A stretch of 38,232 bases of DNA, taken from positions 1 through 38,232 of the forward strand of contig JAFUPM010000054.1 in assembly GCA_017481225.1 (NCBI GenBank). Reading direction: 5' to 3'. The translations under genes were made by a program, and so were the position numbers. Positions 6,812-15,055 of the stretch are shown one piece after another. Under the pieces are notes generated by a model, which ran no database searches, was not told where the DNA came from, and saw only the letters and a program-made list of their open reading frames with translations. The DNA is from Clostridia bacterium. Lineage in GTDB: Bacteria > Bacillota > Clostridia > Oscillospirales > CAG-272. The first letter of the stretch is position 1, and each line of letters begins with the position of its first letter.

Positions 6812-9244
6812 ATGCAACAGATAAACGAGAGATATTTAAGAGCGAAAAGGGCTCTTTTCGACAAGGTATACGGTGCAAGACTTAACCCAGAGCAATGTCG
6901 GGCTGTCTTTACCGCCCGTGGACCTCTTTTGGTGCTTGCGGGCGCGGGAAGTGGCAAGACTACCGTTCTTGTAAACCGCATAGCTTACCTTATTAAATAC
7001 GGTAACGCATACTTTTCAGAGGACACCCCCGAGGGGATTGTCCCCGAGGCTGTCTCTGCCCTTGAGAGTGCTGTTGAGCTTGAGGTTGACGAGATAAACG
7101 ATATCCTTCCTCAGTTCATTTCCGAGCCCTCCGAGCCTTGGCGTATTCTGGCTATCACCTTCACCAACAAGGCGGCAAACGAGATTAAAAACAGAATTCT
7201 CACCTCCTTTGACGACCCTAGTATCGCGGCATCGGTGTGGGCAGGAACCTTCCATTCCGTATGTATGCGTATTTTGCGAAAGCACGGTGAGCTCGTTGGG
7301 CTTCGCGACGGCTTTTCAATCTACGACACCGATGACAAAAAGCGAATGATAAGCGACTGTATGAAGGCTCTCGGAATTGAAGAAAAGACCCTCTCGCCAA
7401 GGTCGGTTGCCGATGCTATAAGCAGAGCGAAGGACGAGCTGAAGGGAGCCGACGGACTTTCGGGCGGCATCGACCCGCGCTCAAAGAAAATCGCAGAGAT
7501 ATATATCCTCTACGAGCAGAAAATGAAGGAGCATAACGCCGTTGATTTTGACGATATAATTATGAAAACGGTAGAGCTTCTTTCGGATAACTCTGAGCTC
7601 AGGGAGTACTATCAGAATAAATTCAGATACGTCCTCGTTGACGAGTATCAGGACACGAACTACGCGCAATTTGTGTTAACCAAGCTTCTCTCCGATAAGC
7701 ACAGAAATATAATGGTAGTCGGAGACGATGACCAGAGCATATATAAATTCCGCGGCGCAACCGTAGAGAATATACTTAATTTTGACAAAACCTATCCCGA
7801 CGCCACGGTGGTGAAGCTGGAGCAAAATTACCGTTCCACCTCTCGCATACTTGAAGCGGCGAACTCCGTCATCAGCAAAAACACCGACCGCCACGGCAAA
7901 AAGCTGTGGTCAAATAAGGGCGAGGGCGAGCCTATAACCCTCTTCTGCGCGGAGGACCCCGACAGCGAGGGAAGGTACGTTCTTGACAAAATTTCAAGCG
8001 GAACCAAAACGGGCGGACGCAGGTATTCCGACTTCGCTATCCTTTACCGCACCAACGCCTTAGGCAGAGCCTTGCAGACAGTATTTGCCAAAAGCGGTAT
8101 CCCCTACAAGGTTATCGGTGATATGCGCTTCTATGACCGCAAGGAAATACGCGATATGGTAGCCTATCTTACCCTTATTATAAGCCCCGACGATAACCTG
8201 AGGCTTAAGAGGGTAATAAACGAGCCAAAGCGCAAGCTGGGCGCGGCTACGGTAGACGCCATAGAGACCATTGCCAACACCGAAAGGCTCTCGATGTACA
8301 GAGTTATGGAGAGGGCGGGGGAGTACGTCGCCCTCGGCAAAAATGCCGAAAAGCTTATCTCCTTTACCTCTATGATTAACAAGGTAAGAGAGGAGAAAAA
8401 GCTCCCCTCCGAGATAATAACCGAGCTTTTCAACGTCACGGGCTACAGGTCTATGCTTTTAGCTGAGGGCTTTGAAGGGCAGTGCAAAATCGAGAACGTC
8501 GGAGAGCTTATAAACGGCGTGGCAGAGTACGAGGCAAGATGCCTTGCCGACGAGATTGAGCCGACGGCTGAGGGTTTCCTTGAGGAAATATCCCTCGTTA
8601 CCGACGTTGATAAGTACGACGAGAGTGCCGATGCCGTGGTCCTTATGACTATGCACGCGGCAAAGGGGCTTGAGTTCCCCGTGGTGTTCCTCGTCGGAAT
8701 GGAGGAGGGAATATTCCCCTCCCAGCAGAACTTCGGCGAGCCCTCCGAGCTTTCCGAGGAAAGACGTCTTGCCTACGTTGCTATTACAAGAGCTAAGGAG
8801 AAGCTGTATATCACCCACGCAAGAGTGCGTATGATGTACGGCAAAACGGGAATGAACCCTCTCACAAGGTTCGTGAAGGCTGAAATTCCCTCGGAGCTTA
8901 TAGCGGAGGAAAGACCCAGAATGGCGCCGCCGAGAGCCAGAGAGACAACCTATAACCCCTGGCAGCGAAGGAGCGAAAGACCTCCCGTAGCATACGACCT
9001 TACGGAAATGCACCGACCTGTGAAAATGTCGCAAAAGCCCGAGCCCCCTCGCGGAAGGTCGGGCGCCGCAAAGTACGGGATTGTCAGATTTGCTCCGGGT
9101 GCGCGCGTGGCTCACGATATATTCGGCGAGGGTACGGTTGTGTCCTCCCGCGACCAGGGCGGTGACGTCCTCTACGAGGTGGACTTCGATAAATCCGGCA
9201 AAAAGAAGCTTATGGCAACCTTCGCAAAGCTTAAGGAAATATAA
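6812..9244 (+). CDS. pcrA: ATP-dependent DNA helicase, PcrA/UvrD type
   Basis: Superfamily 1A 3'-5' helicase acting in repair and replication-fork restart. The 810-residue protein has the Q motif LNPEQCRAV, Walker A GAGSGKTT (44-51), motif Ia ITFTNKAA, Walker B VLVDEYQDTN, motif III VVGDDDQSIYKFRGA, motif IV NYRS, motif V TMHAAKGLEFPVVFLVGMEE and motif VI AYVAITRAKEKL. The C-terminus has the PcrA Tudor-like domain (GARVAHDIFGEGTVVS). Compared with B. subtilis PcrA there is an acidic insertion of about 40 residues between Walker A and motif Ia (about residues 66-108). A weak site (GAAGGT) precedes ATG 6812. The gene has its own promoter and is followed 73 bases later by an M16 peptidase gene. 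Confidence 0.95.
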   Translation: MQQINERYLRAKRALFDKVYGARLNPEQCRAVFTARGPLLVLAGAGSGKTTVLVNRIAYLIKYGNAYFSEDTPEGIVPEAVSALESAVELEVDEINDILPQFISEPSEPWRILAITFTNKAANEIKNRILTSFDDPSIAASVWAGTFHSVCMRILRKHGELVGLRDGFSIYDTDDKKRMISDCMKALGIEEKTLSPRSVADAISRAKDELKGADGLSGGIDPRSKKIAEIYILYEQKMKEHNAVDFDDIIMKTVELLSDNSELREYYQNKFRYVLVDEYQDTNYAQFVLTKLLSDKHRNIMVVGDDDQSIYKFRGATVENILNFDKTYPDATVVKLEQNYRSTSRILEAANSVISKNTDRHGKKLWSNKGEGEPITLFCAEDPDSEGRYVLDKISSGTKTGGRRYSDFAILYRTNALGRALQTVFAKSGIPYKVIGDMRFYDRKEIRDMVAYLTLIISPDDNLRLKRVINEPKRKLGAATVDAIETIANTERLSMYRVMERAGEYVALGKNAEKLISFTSMINKVREEKKLPSEIITELFNVTGYRSMLLAEGFEGQCKIENVGELINGVAEYEARCLADEIEPTAEGFLEEISLVTDVDKYDESADAVVLMTMHAAKGLEFPVVFLVGMEEGIFPSQQNFGEPSELSEERRLAYVAITRAKEKLYITHARVRMMYGKTGMNPLTRFVKAEIPSELIAEERPRMAPPRARETTYNPWQRRSERPPVAYDLTEMHRPVKMSQKPEPPRGRSGAAKYGIVRFAPGARVAHDIFGEGTVVSSRDQGGDVLYEVDFDKSGKKKLMATFAKLKEI

Positions 9245-9317
9245 AAGACAGAGAAAAGATAAACTCAGCCAAAACCTAATTAATATATAAATGAAGAAAA
9301 GGAAAGGGGGAGAAGCA

Positions 9318-10619
9318 GTGAAGGAAAAAACAAAAGTAACAAAAAACGGCATCAAGATACACAGCTATAGAAATTCTACCCTCCATAGCTTCACCCTGTC
9401 CCTCTACCTCAAAGCCGGCTGTATATACGAGAGGGAAGGCGAGGGTGGAATAACCCACTTTTTGGAGCATACACTCTACCGCAACGTTAATACGCTTATG
9501 GAGGGGAAGCTCTATTCTACCCTTGATAGACTTGGACTTGAGTTCGGAGCCTCGACCTATAACGAGATGGTGCAGTTTACCCTCTCGGGTGTGCCGTCAA
9601 AATTCACTGATGCTGTAGATATCCTATGTAAGCTGTTTTCGCCATTAGTACTACCCCGTGCGGAGTTTTTGGCTGAGCTTGGACGTGTTAAAGCGGAAAT
9701 ACGCGAGTCGGACGACCGCACCTCGCTCTCGGCATTTACCTCCTCGTGTGTTCACGGCACGACGGCTCTTTCCCGTCCGATTCTCGGTACCCTCGGTGAG
9801 ATTTCCCGCATTTCCCAAAGGAAGCTTGAGGCGTATAGAAAAGAGGTGTTCTCTCAGGGCAACCTTTTCGTCTACGTTACGGGAAACGTCGGGGAAGGGG
9901 AGCTTGAATATCTATCGAAGGCTCTCGATACCGTCAGGCTTTCAGATGCGCCACTGCGCACAAACGCGGCACCCGTGTCGCAAAATTTCGGAAAAAGAGA
10001 GCCGAAGGTGCATATAAAAAACGCCGATTTCACTATGGTCAGATTTACCTTCGATATGGATATGTCCCGTCTGCCCTTCGGAGTTGACGACCTCCTTTAT
10101 GAAATTTTGCTGGGAGGTAACAACTCTCGCTTCTATATTGAGCTTAGCGAGAAGCGCGGACTTTTCTACGATATATCGGGAAGTGTCGAAAAATATAAGA
10201 ATATTGGCAGCTTCTTCTTTAACTACGAGATACGCGCAGGCTCTGTATACGATGCACTAGAGCTTAGCCTCTCCTTGCTTCTTGACCTGTGCCGAGGAGA
10301 GCTTACGGAGCAGGAATGTATGAAGGTCGGCTACACCGAGGGAGGCTTGCTTCTCTACGATGACCCAAGAGAGTTAGGCTATACCTTCGCTTACGATTGC
10401 CATATTCTCGACGCGCCCTACGGCAGCATTGAAGAACGCTCCGCTCTCTACTCCGCTATTACGCCCGAGCAGATTGTTCGGGCGGCAAGAGAAATTTTCC
10501 GTCCCGAAAATCTTACTCTTACTATGAAGGCAAATAAGAAGAAAACCGATTCGGCAAGACTCGAGGGACTCCTTCGCGACTACGCCGTAAGGTACCGTGA
10601 GATTTGCGGCAAGGGTTAA
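9318..10619 (+). CDS. M16 family zinc metallopeptidase
   Basis: An insulinase/processing-peptidase-like protein with the inverted zinc motif HFLEH at residues 47-51 and a Glu in AEIRESD exactly 76 residues after the second His, the expected third ligand. It should therefore be catalytically competent. The second half contains a further M16-like domain (about residues 200-420). No signal peptide is seen, so it should be cytoplasmic. An ATG at 9291 in the same frame has no ribosome binding site, whereas GTG at 9318 follows AAGGGGGAG by five to six bases; I use GTG, giving 433 residues. Family members in Firmicutes often occur as pairs or act on small peptides. Here there is only one copy, between the helicase and a HAD phosphatase, and its substrate cannot be inferred. 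Confidence 0.88.
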   Translation: MKEKTKVTKNGIKIHSYRNSTLHSFTLSLYLKAGCIYEREGEGGITHFLEHTLYRNVNTLMEGKLYSTLDRLGLEFGASTYNEMVQFTLSGVPSKFTDAVDILCKLFSPLVLPRAEFLAELGRVKAEIRESDDRTSLSAFTSSCVHGTTALSRPILGTLGEISRISQRKLEAYRKEVFSQGNLFVYVTGNVGEGELEYLSKALDTVRLSDAPLRTNAAPVSQNFGKREPKVHIKNADFTMVRFTFDMDMSRLPFGVDDLLYEILLGGNNSRFYIELSEKRGLFYDISGSVEKYKNIGSFFFNYEIRAGSVYDALELSLSLLLDLCRGELTEQECMKVGYTEGGLLLYDDPRELGYTFAYDCHILDAPYGSIEERSALYSAITPEQIVRAAREIFRPENLTLTMKANKKKTDSARLEGLLRDYAVRYREICGKG

Positions 10620-10683
10620 TACACCCCATTTTGCACCCACACGCCCAAACTGTAATTACGTAATTATGAAAAGGAAAACAACG

Positions 10684-11340
10684 ATGATAAAGTGTGCAAT
10701 CTTTGACCTTGACGGAACCTTGCTTGACACGCTAACCACCATAGCCTACTACCTCAACGTAAAGCTGAAGGAGTATTCATATCCCACGCTCGACCTTGAG
10801 GAGTGCCGCAGATGTGTAGGCGCAGGAGCCTTGAAGCTCGTACAGAACGTCTTAATACCCAGAGGCGCCGACGAAGAAACAATAAAGAAATTCCATAAGG
10901 AATACACCGAGCTTTACGATACCGCCCCCACCTATCTTACCGAGCCTTACGGAGGAATTGTTGAGCTTATAGATGCGCTTTCCTCCCGAGGAATTAAGTG
11001 CGCCGTACTTTCAAACAAGCCCGATTTTGCGACACGCTCCCTTATTAATCGCTATTTCGGTGACAAATTCTCTGTTGTCCACGGCGGCAGGGAGGGCGTA
11101 CCTCTTAAGCCCCAGCCCGACGGCGTTTTCGACATTCTCTCAGAGCTTGGGTGCGAGCCGTCCGAGTGCGCCTACGTCGGTGACTCCGATATAGACGTTT
11201 ATACCTTCCTTAAGTCTCGCGTCGCCTTGGGCATTGCCGTTACCTGGGGCTTCCGTACACGGGGGGAGCTTTCGGGAGCTGGAGCAACCGTTTTTGCCGA
11301 CACCCCCTCCGAGGTTCTTGACTTAATATCAAAGCAATAA
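10684..11340 (+). CDS. HAD-superfamily phosphatase, phosphoglycolate-phosphatase-like
   Basis: A HAD subfamily IA hydrolase of 218 residues. Motif I is FDLDGTLLDT (nucleophile and acid Asp near residues 8 and 10), motif II is the Ser in AVLSNKP, motif III is the Lys in PLKPQPDG, and motif IV is YVGDSDIDV. This is closest in form to Gph/PpaX enzymes that hydrolyse phosphoglycolate or pyrophosphate, but substrate cannot be read from sequence. The frame extends upstream to 10597, inside the M16 gene, but ATG 10684 has AAGGA at correct spacing and the usual start MIKCAIFDLDGT. It is 64 bases downstream of the M16 gene and probably in its operon. Confidence 0.88.
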   Translation: MIKCAIFDLDGTLLDTLTTIAYYLNVKLKEYSYPTLDLEECRRCVGAGALKLVQNVLIPRGADEETIKKFHKEYTELYDTAPTYLTEPYGGIVELIDALSSRGIKCAVLSNKPDFATRSLINRYFGDKFSVVHGGREGVPLKPQPDGVFDILSELGCEPSECAYVGDSDIDVYTFLKSRVALGIAVTWGFRTRGELSGAGATVFADTPSEVLDLISKQ

Positions 11341-11445
11341 TGCGAAAGAAAGCCCCCTTTTGTATCCTACTCAAAGCAAAGCTGACATAGAAATACTGTG
11401 AGCCATAAAATCCACACTCGTCCTATTTTACAAAAGCTTGTTCGA

Positions 11446-11459
11446 TTTTCTATAGAAAA
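11446..11459. promoter_or_regulatory. 14-bp palindrome upstream of the GH123-like gene
   Basis: The perfect palindrome TTTTCTATAGAAAA sits 77 bases before the next start codon. It is followed by TAGAAT (11478-11483), a possible -10, but no good -35 is seen at 17 bases; the palindrome covers the place where it would be. This arrangement suits a regulated promoter. The rest of 11341-11535 holds no gene and no clear terminator for the upstream operon. Confidence 0.4.
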
Positions 11460-11535
11460 ATAACAAAGTATATGATAGAATATACCCGTACAAGGAAAGT
11501 ACCTTAAAACTTCATTACGTAAAGGAGAGCTTGAA

Positions 11536-13239
11536 ATGCTCAAAACAAAAATCGTATCGTCTCAGGAGAAAATTTTCCTCGATAACTCCATAGATAGCTT
11601 CAAGCCACAAGAGGAGCTTTGCGCTCTTGGGGGAGAGACCGTCAACTTTCAGCTTATACACGTGGACGTGCCGGAGTTTTTGCCCTTCCGTCCAATATGC
11701 TCTTTGAGAATTGAGGGTGAGCTTGCTCCCTACGTAACGGTGCGCGACGTAAGAAGTGTCCCCGTTGACAGACCCGTCAAGCCACGTGAATTCGACGAGA
11801 ATTACCTTCGCACAACGCCGGGAGCATACCCCGACCTCCTTACGCCCCTTCGCTACGGCGGCAAGGTGGTTATCTCCCAGGACAGACTCCGTTCGCTCTG
11901 GATTGAGGTAAACGTTCCGAAGGACTATAAGGGTGAAAGCACTCTGACCTTCCGCATTTCTATGGCAAGCGTTGCCGTAGGCGATACCGAGAGCCGTGAG
12001 CAGGAGGAGGTTTTAATTGGCGAGGAGAGCATAAGACTTAAGGTTCTCCCCGTAGCCCTGCCCGAGCAGGAGCTTCTCCATACACAGTGGTTCTACTGCG
12101 ACTGCCTTGCAGCGTATTACGGCGTTGAGGTATGGTCGGATAAGCACTGGGAAATAGTAGAAAACTTCGCACGGGTGGCGGCTAAGCGCGGAAGAAACGT
12201 TCTTTATACACCTCTCCTTACCCCCGCCTTAAACGTTCTTCCTCCCTACGAGAGAGTACCGAGCCAGCTCGTTGAGGTTACGGTTACGAAGGGCGAATAC
12301 AGCTTCGATTTTTCAAGAGTTGACCGCTGGGTCGATATGTGCGACAGAATAGGCATAAAGTATTTGGAAATTTCCCACTTCTATCACCAGGACCAGGCAC
12401 AGCATTCGGCGAAGGTTTACGGACGGGTAGACGGCGAGTATAAGCAGATATTTACCTGGGATACCCTTTCCACCGACCCCGAGTACGTCCGCTTCCTGCG
12501 CGCTCTTATTTCGGAATTCGTCCGGCATATGAAGAAAAGGGGAGACGATAAACGTTGCTTCTACCACATATCCGACGAACCGAGGCTTGAGAATATCGAC
12601 AGATTTAATACTGTAAAAAATAATATAGCCGACCTTCTCGAGGGCTACACCATTATGGACGCTCTTTCCAACATAGAGTTCTATAACAGAGGCGCAGTTA
12701 CCACCCCCGTACCCACAACCGACCACGCGATGCCCTTTATCGAGGCGAAGGTTCCGAACCTTTGGGTTTACTATGCCTGCAACCAGATAGTCAAGCTGTC
12801 CAACTGCTACCTTGCGATGCCCTCCTGGCGTACTCGCTCCATAGGTATGCAGCTCTATAAATACAATATAAGCGGCTTTTTGCATTGGGGTTATAACTTC
12901 TACTATAACCGCGCCTCTGGCGACAAAATCAACCCCTTTAACGACCTTGGCGGCGAGGATTGGGTACCTGCAGGAGACACCTTTATCGTATATCCCGACT
13001 TTGACGGTGCGCCCCTCGAGTCTATCAGAATTATGACTATGGAGGAGGCTGTGCAGGACGTGCGCGCTATGCGCCTTGCCGAAAGCTACTACTCCCACGA
13101 GGAGGTTGTGCGCGAGATGGAGCGCGCCCTCGGCGACGAGATAACCTTCTACAGATGCGCCCGTTCAGCCGACGAGATGCTCCGCGTCAGGGCAGCCGTT
13201 GACAATATGATAGCCCGCGCCCTTGAAAAAAACCAATAA
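11536..13239 (+). CDS. GH123/DUF4091-like putative glycoside hydrolase, intracellular
   Basis: A 567-residue protein with an N-terminal beta-rich region (about 1-175) and a C-terminal TIM-barrel-like region resembling DUF4091 and the GH123 beta-N-acetylgalactosaminidase catalytic domain. The motif HISDEP places an Asp-Glu pair at D347-E348, as expected for the substrate-assisted mechanism of GH123. Further family-like segments are KYLEISHFYH (about 274-283) and GFLHWGYNFYYN. No signal peptide or anchor is visible, so the substrate would be an imported oligosaccharide. AAAGGAGA precedes the ATG. The gene stands alone between the palindrome at 11446 and the terminator at 13271. No transporter or other carbohydrate gene adjoins it. 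Specificity is unknown; many DUF4091 proteins have never been assayed. Confidence 0.75.
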   Translation: MLKTKIVSSQEKIFLDNSIDSFKPQEELCALGGETVNFQLIHVDVPEFLPFRPICSLRIEGELAPYVTVRDVRSVPVDRPVKPREFDENYLRTTPGAYPDLLTPLRYGGKVVISQDRLRSLWIEVNVPKDYKGESTLTFRISMASVAVGDTESREQEEVLIGEESIRLKVLPVALPEQELLHTQWFYCDCLAAYYGVEVWSDKHWEIVENFARVAAKRGRNVLYTPLLTPALNVLPPYERVPSQLVEVTVTKGEYSFDFSRVDRWVDMCDRIGIKYLEISHFYHQDQAQHSAKVYGRVDGEYKQIFTWDTLSTDPEYVRFLRALISEFVRHMKKRGDDKRCFYHISDEPRLENIDRFNTVKNNIADLLEGYTIMDALSNIEFYNRGAVTTPVPTTDHAMPFIEAKVPNLWVYYACNQIVKLSNCYLAMPSWRTRSIGMQLYKYNISGFLHWGYNFYYNRASGDKINPFNDLGGEDWVPAGDTFIVYPDFDGAPLESIRIMTMEEAVQDVRAMRLAESYYSHEEVVREMERALGDEITFYRCARSADEMLRVRAAVDNMIARALEKNQ

Positions 13240-13270
13240 AAACCCAATAAATGTAAATAAAAGTAAGAAA

Positions 13271-13304
13271 AACCGCTGTGTTCTTTGCGAACACAGCGGT
13301 TTTT
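13271..13304. terminator. Bidirectional intrinsic terminator
   Basis: AACCGCTGTGTTC (13271-13283) and GAACACAGCGGTT (13289-13301) form a perfect 13-bp stem with a five-base loop, flanked by A-runs on the left and T-runs on the right. It should end the GH123-like transcript from the left and could also stop the prfB transcript coming from the right. Confidence 0.92.
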
Positions 13305-13366
13305 ATATGAAATTAAGAGTGAAAATAGTCTGTAAATAGTTATCCTTAAAAGATAAAGCTGTCCCT

Positions 13367-13540
13367 CGCGGTTTGGAAATTAAAGCTCGGAATTTTCGGA
13401 AGTATTACCGCGCAATTCTCGTCAATTACTCTCGGAATTTTCGGAAATATTACCGCGCAATTCTCTTCAATTACTCCTCGGGATTTGCGGAAATATTACC
13501 GCGCAATTCTTGTCAATTACTCCTCGGGATTTGCGGAAAT
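13367..13540. repeat. 45/46-bp tandem repeat spanning the prfB stop codon, four copies
   Basis: The unit holds the last few codons of prfB, its TAA stop and about 30 bases downstream. On the plus strand the stop-codon equivalent (TTA) recurs at 13517, 13471, 13426 and 13380, giving periods of 46, 45 and 46. The block TATTACCGCGCAATTCT occurs three times; the distal copies drift (TCGGAATTTTCGGAA replaces TCGGGATTTGCGGAA) and the fourth is the most degenerate. The copy nearest the gene is intact coding sequence. The repeats lie between prfB and the terminator at 13271-13304 and would be in the prfB 3' untranslated region. Confidence 0.92.
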
Positions 13541-14635
13541 GTGCTTAAGATACGCGTTGATAAAGCCGTCGATTTCACCGTCCATAACGGCGTCGATATT
13601 TCCGTCCTCGTAGCCCGTTCTCGTGTCCTTGGCGAGAGTGTAGGGCATAAAGACGTAGCTTCGTATCTGGCTGCCCCATTCGATATTAGCCTTGTTGCCC
13701 TGGATATCCTCTATTCTGTCCAGCTTCTCGCGCAGCTTGATTTCCATAAGCTTAGCCTTCAGCATTTTAAGAGCCGTCTCCTTGTTCTGAAGCTGGCTTC
13801 TCTCGGTCTGACAGCCAACGACAATACCCGTAGGCTTGTGAACTATTCTGATAGCCGAGTCGGTTTTGTTAATGTGCTGACCGCCCGCACCCGAGGAACG
13901 GTGCGCCGTAATATCAAGGTCCTCGTCGCGAAGCACTATTGTATCGTCGTCCTCAAATTCGGGCATAACCTCAACCGAAGCAAATGAGGTGTGGCGTCTG
14001 CCCGATGCGTCGAAGGGTGAAACTCTGACGAGTCTGTGAACGCCGTTCTCGCTCTTAAGGTAGCCGTAGGCGTTAATGCCCTCAATCATAATAGTAGCGG
14101 ATTTAAGTCCCGCCTCGTCACCGTCAAGCCAGTCGATAAGCTTAACGTTGAAGCCGCTTTTCTCGCCCCACCTCGTATACATACGGTAGAGCATAGAAGC
14201 CCAGTCCTGCGCCTCGGTGCCGCCGGCTCCGGGGTGGAAGGAAACGATGGCGTTATTTTTATCGTAAGGACCCGAGAGAAGAACCTCTATTCTCTTGCGC
14301 TCAGCCTCGGCCTCTATATATTCGGTCTCGGCTACAACCTCCTCAACGGAGCTCTCGTCATTTTCCTCAATCGCCATCTCGCAGAGAGTGTAGGTGTCCT
14401 CAAGCTTTATAAGAAGCTCCTCGTAGCTTTCGTACTTATCCTTAAGCTGCTTTATCTCGCGCAGCGTCTTAGAGGAGGACTCCGCATCGTTCCAGAAATC
14501 CTGAACCAAGGTCTCACGCTCAAGCTCCGCGGCTCTCTCCTTGGCTTCCTCTATACGGAGCTGACTTCCAAGCTCGCGGAGGGTATCCTCCAGAGCTACC
14601 AGCTTTCTTTTTGCTTCTTCAAGAGCAACAATCAT
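13517..14635 (-). CDS. prfB: Peptide chain release factor 2
   Basis: RF2 ends translation at UGA and UAA. The 372-residue protein has the stop-codon-recognising tripeptide SPF (206-208, in VRVSPFDASG) and the GGQ motif (251-253, SSGAGGQHINKTDSA) that triggers peptidyl-tRNA hydrolysis. The N-terminal domain is the usual coiled alpha-helical region. The gene is one uninterrupted frame: the programmed +1 frameshift at an internal UGA, which many bacteria use near codon 25 for autoregulation, is absent. The matching region reads ELGSQLRIEEAK with no UGA. ATG 14635 follows ATAGGAGA. The stop is TAA. The last codons are part of a tandem repeat that continues downstream. It is transcribed from the promoter at 14709-14737. 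Confidence 0.97.
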   Translation of the reverse strand: MIVALEEAKRKLVALEDTLRELGSQLRIEEAKERAAELERETLVQDFWNDAESSSKTLREIKQLKDKYESYEELLIKLEDTYTLCEMAIEENDESSVEEVVAETEYIEAEAERKRIEVLLSGPYDKNNAIVSFHPGAGGTEAQDWASMLYRMYTRWGEKSGFNVKLIDWLDGDEAGLKSATIMIEGINAYGYLKSENGVHRLVRVSPFDASGRRHTSFASVEVMPEFEDDDTIVLRDEDLDITAHRSSGAGGQHINKTDSAIRIVHKPTGIVVGCQTERSQLQNKETALKMLKAKLMEIKLREKLDRIEDIQGNKANIEWGSQIRSYVFMPYTLAKDTRTGYEDGNIDAVMDGEIDGFINAYLKHISANPEE

Positions 14636-14708
14636 ATTAAATCTCCTATCGGGAAGAATAATTCAAAATAATAATGGACGAACTCACACGCCCAAAATTA
14701 CCCACTAT

Positions 14709-14737
14709 ATTCTACCACAAATTTATAAAAATGTAAA
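14709..14737 (-). promoter_or_regulatory. Sigma-A-type promoter of prfB
   Basis: On the minus strand, -35 TTTACA (14732-14737), a 17-base spacer and -10 TAGAAT (14709-14714), about 75 bases before the prfB start. It diverges from the promoter at 14765. Confidence 0.78.
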
Positions 14738-14764
14738 TAGGCTTTTAAAATATTTGATTAAATA

Positions 14765-14793
14765 TTGATTTTTGTCATATTATATGATATAAT
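14765..14793 (+). promoter_or_regulatory. Sigma-A-type promoter of the DUF1858-trmK-nif3 operon
   Basis: -35 TTGATT (14765-14770), a 17-base spacer and a perfect -10 TATAAT (14788-14793). The leader to the first ATG is about 55 bases. Confidence 0.85.
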
Positions 14794-14854
14794 GTACAGG
14801 ACAAAAGCGCGAAAAACAAAAGCGTAGGAATATTTGAAAAGGTAGGATAAACAA

Positions 14855-15055
14855 ATGACCGTTACAAAGGATACCCTTATCGGCGATATTCTCGACTTCG
14901 ACGTTGAGACCGCAAAGTTCTTCTTCGAGATAGGAATGCACTGTCTCGGCTGCCCTCACTCCAGAGGCGAATCCATTGAGGACGCATGCTTCGTTCACGG
15001 CACCAACGCTGAGGAGCTTGTTAAGAAGATTAACGATTATCTTGCATCGAAATGA
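14855..15055 (+). CDS. DUF1858 domain protein (small redox-disulfide type)
   Basis: A 66-residue protein that is entirely a DUF1858 domain: TKDTLIGDILDFDVETAKFFFEIGMHCLGCPHSRGESIEDAC and a short C-terminal helix. The CLGC pair (about residues 31-34) is the expected redox or metal-binding feature of this domain, which elsewhere is often associated with hybrid-cluster or other redox proteins. Its own function is not known. AGGTAGGAT precedes the ATG. The TGA stop overlaps the trmK ATG (ATGA), so the two are translationally coupled. It is the first gene after the promoter at 14765. Confidence 0.88.
   Translation: MTVTKDTLIGDILDFDVETAKFFFEIGMHCLGCPHSRGESIEDACFVHGTNAEELVKKINDYLASK

Noticed and set aside
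9291..9317. ATG 9291 as start of the M16 peptidase
   Set aside because: It lies in AT-rich sequence without a ribosome binding site; the strong AAGGGGGAG site serves GTG 9318.
8459..9355. A 298-codon minus-strand frame opposite the helicase C-terminus
   Set aside because: Antisense to the conserved helicase motifs; composition is that of a shadow frame and the product has no domain.
13373..13987. Plus-strand frame through the prfB tail repeats
   Set aside because: It is formed by the tandem repeat and the antisense of prfB; no start signal.
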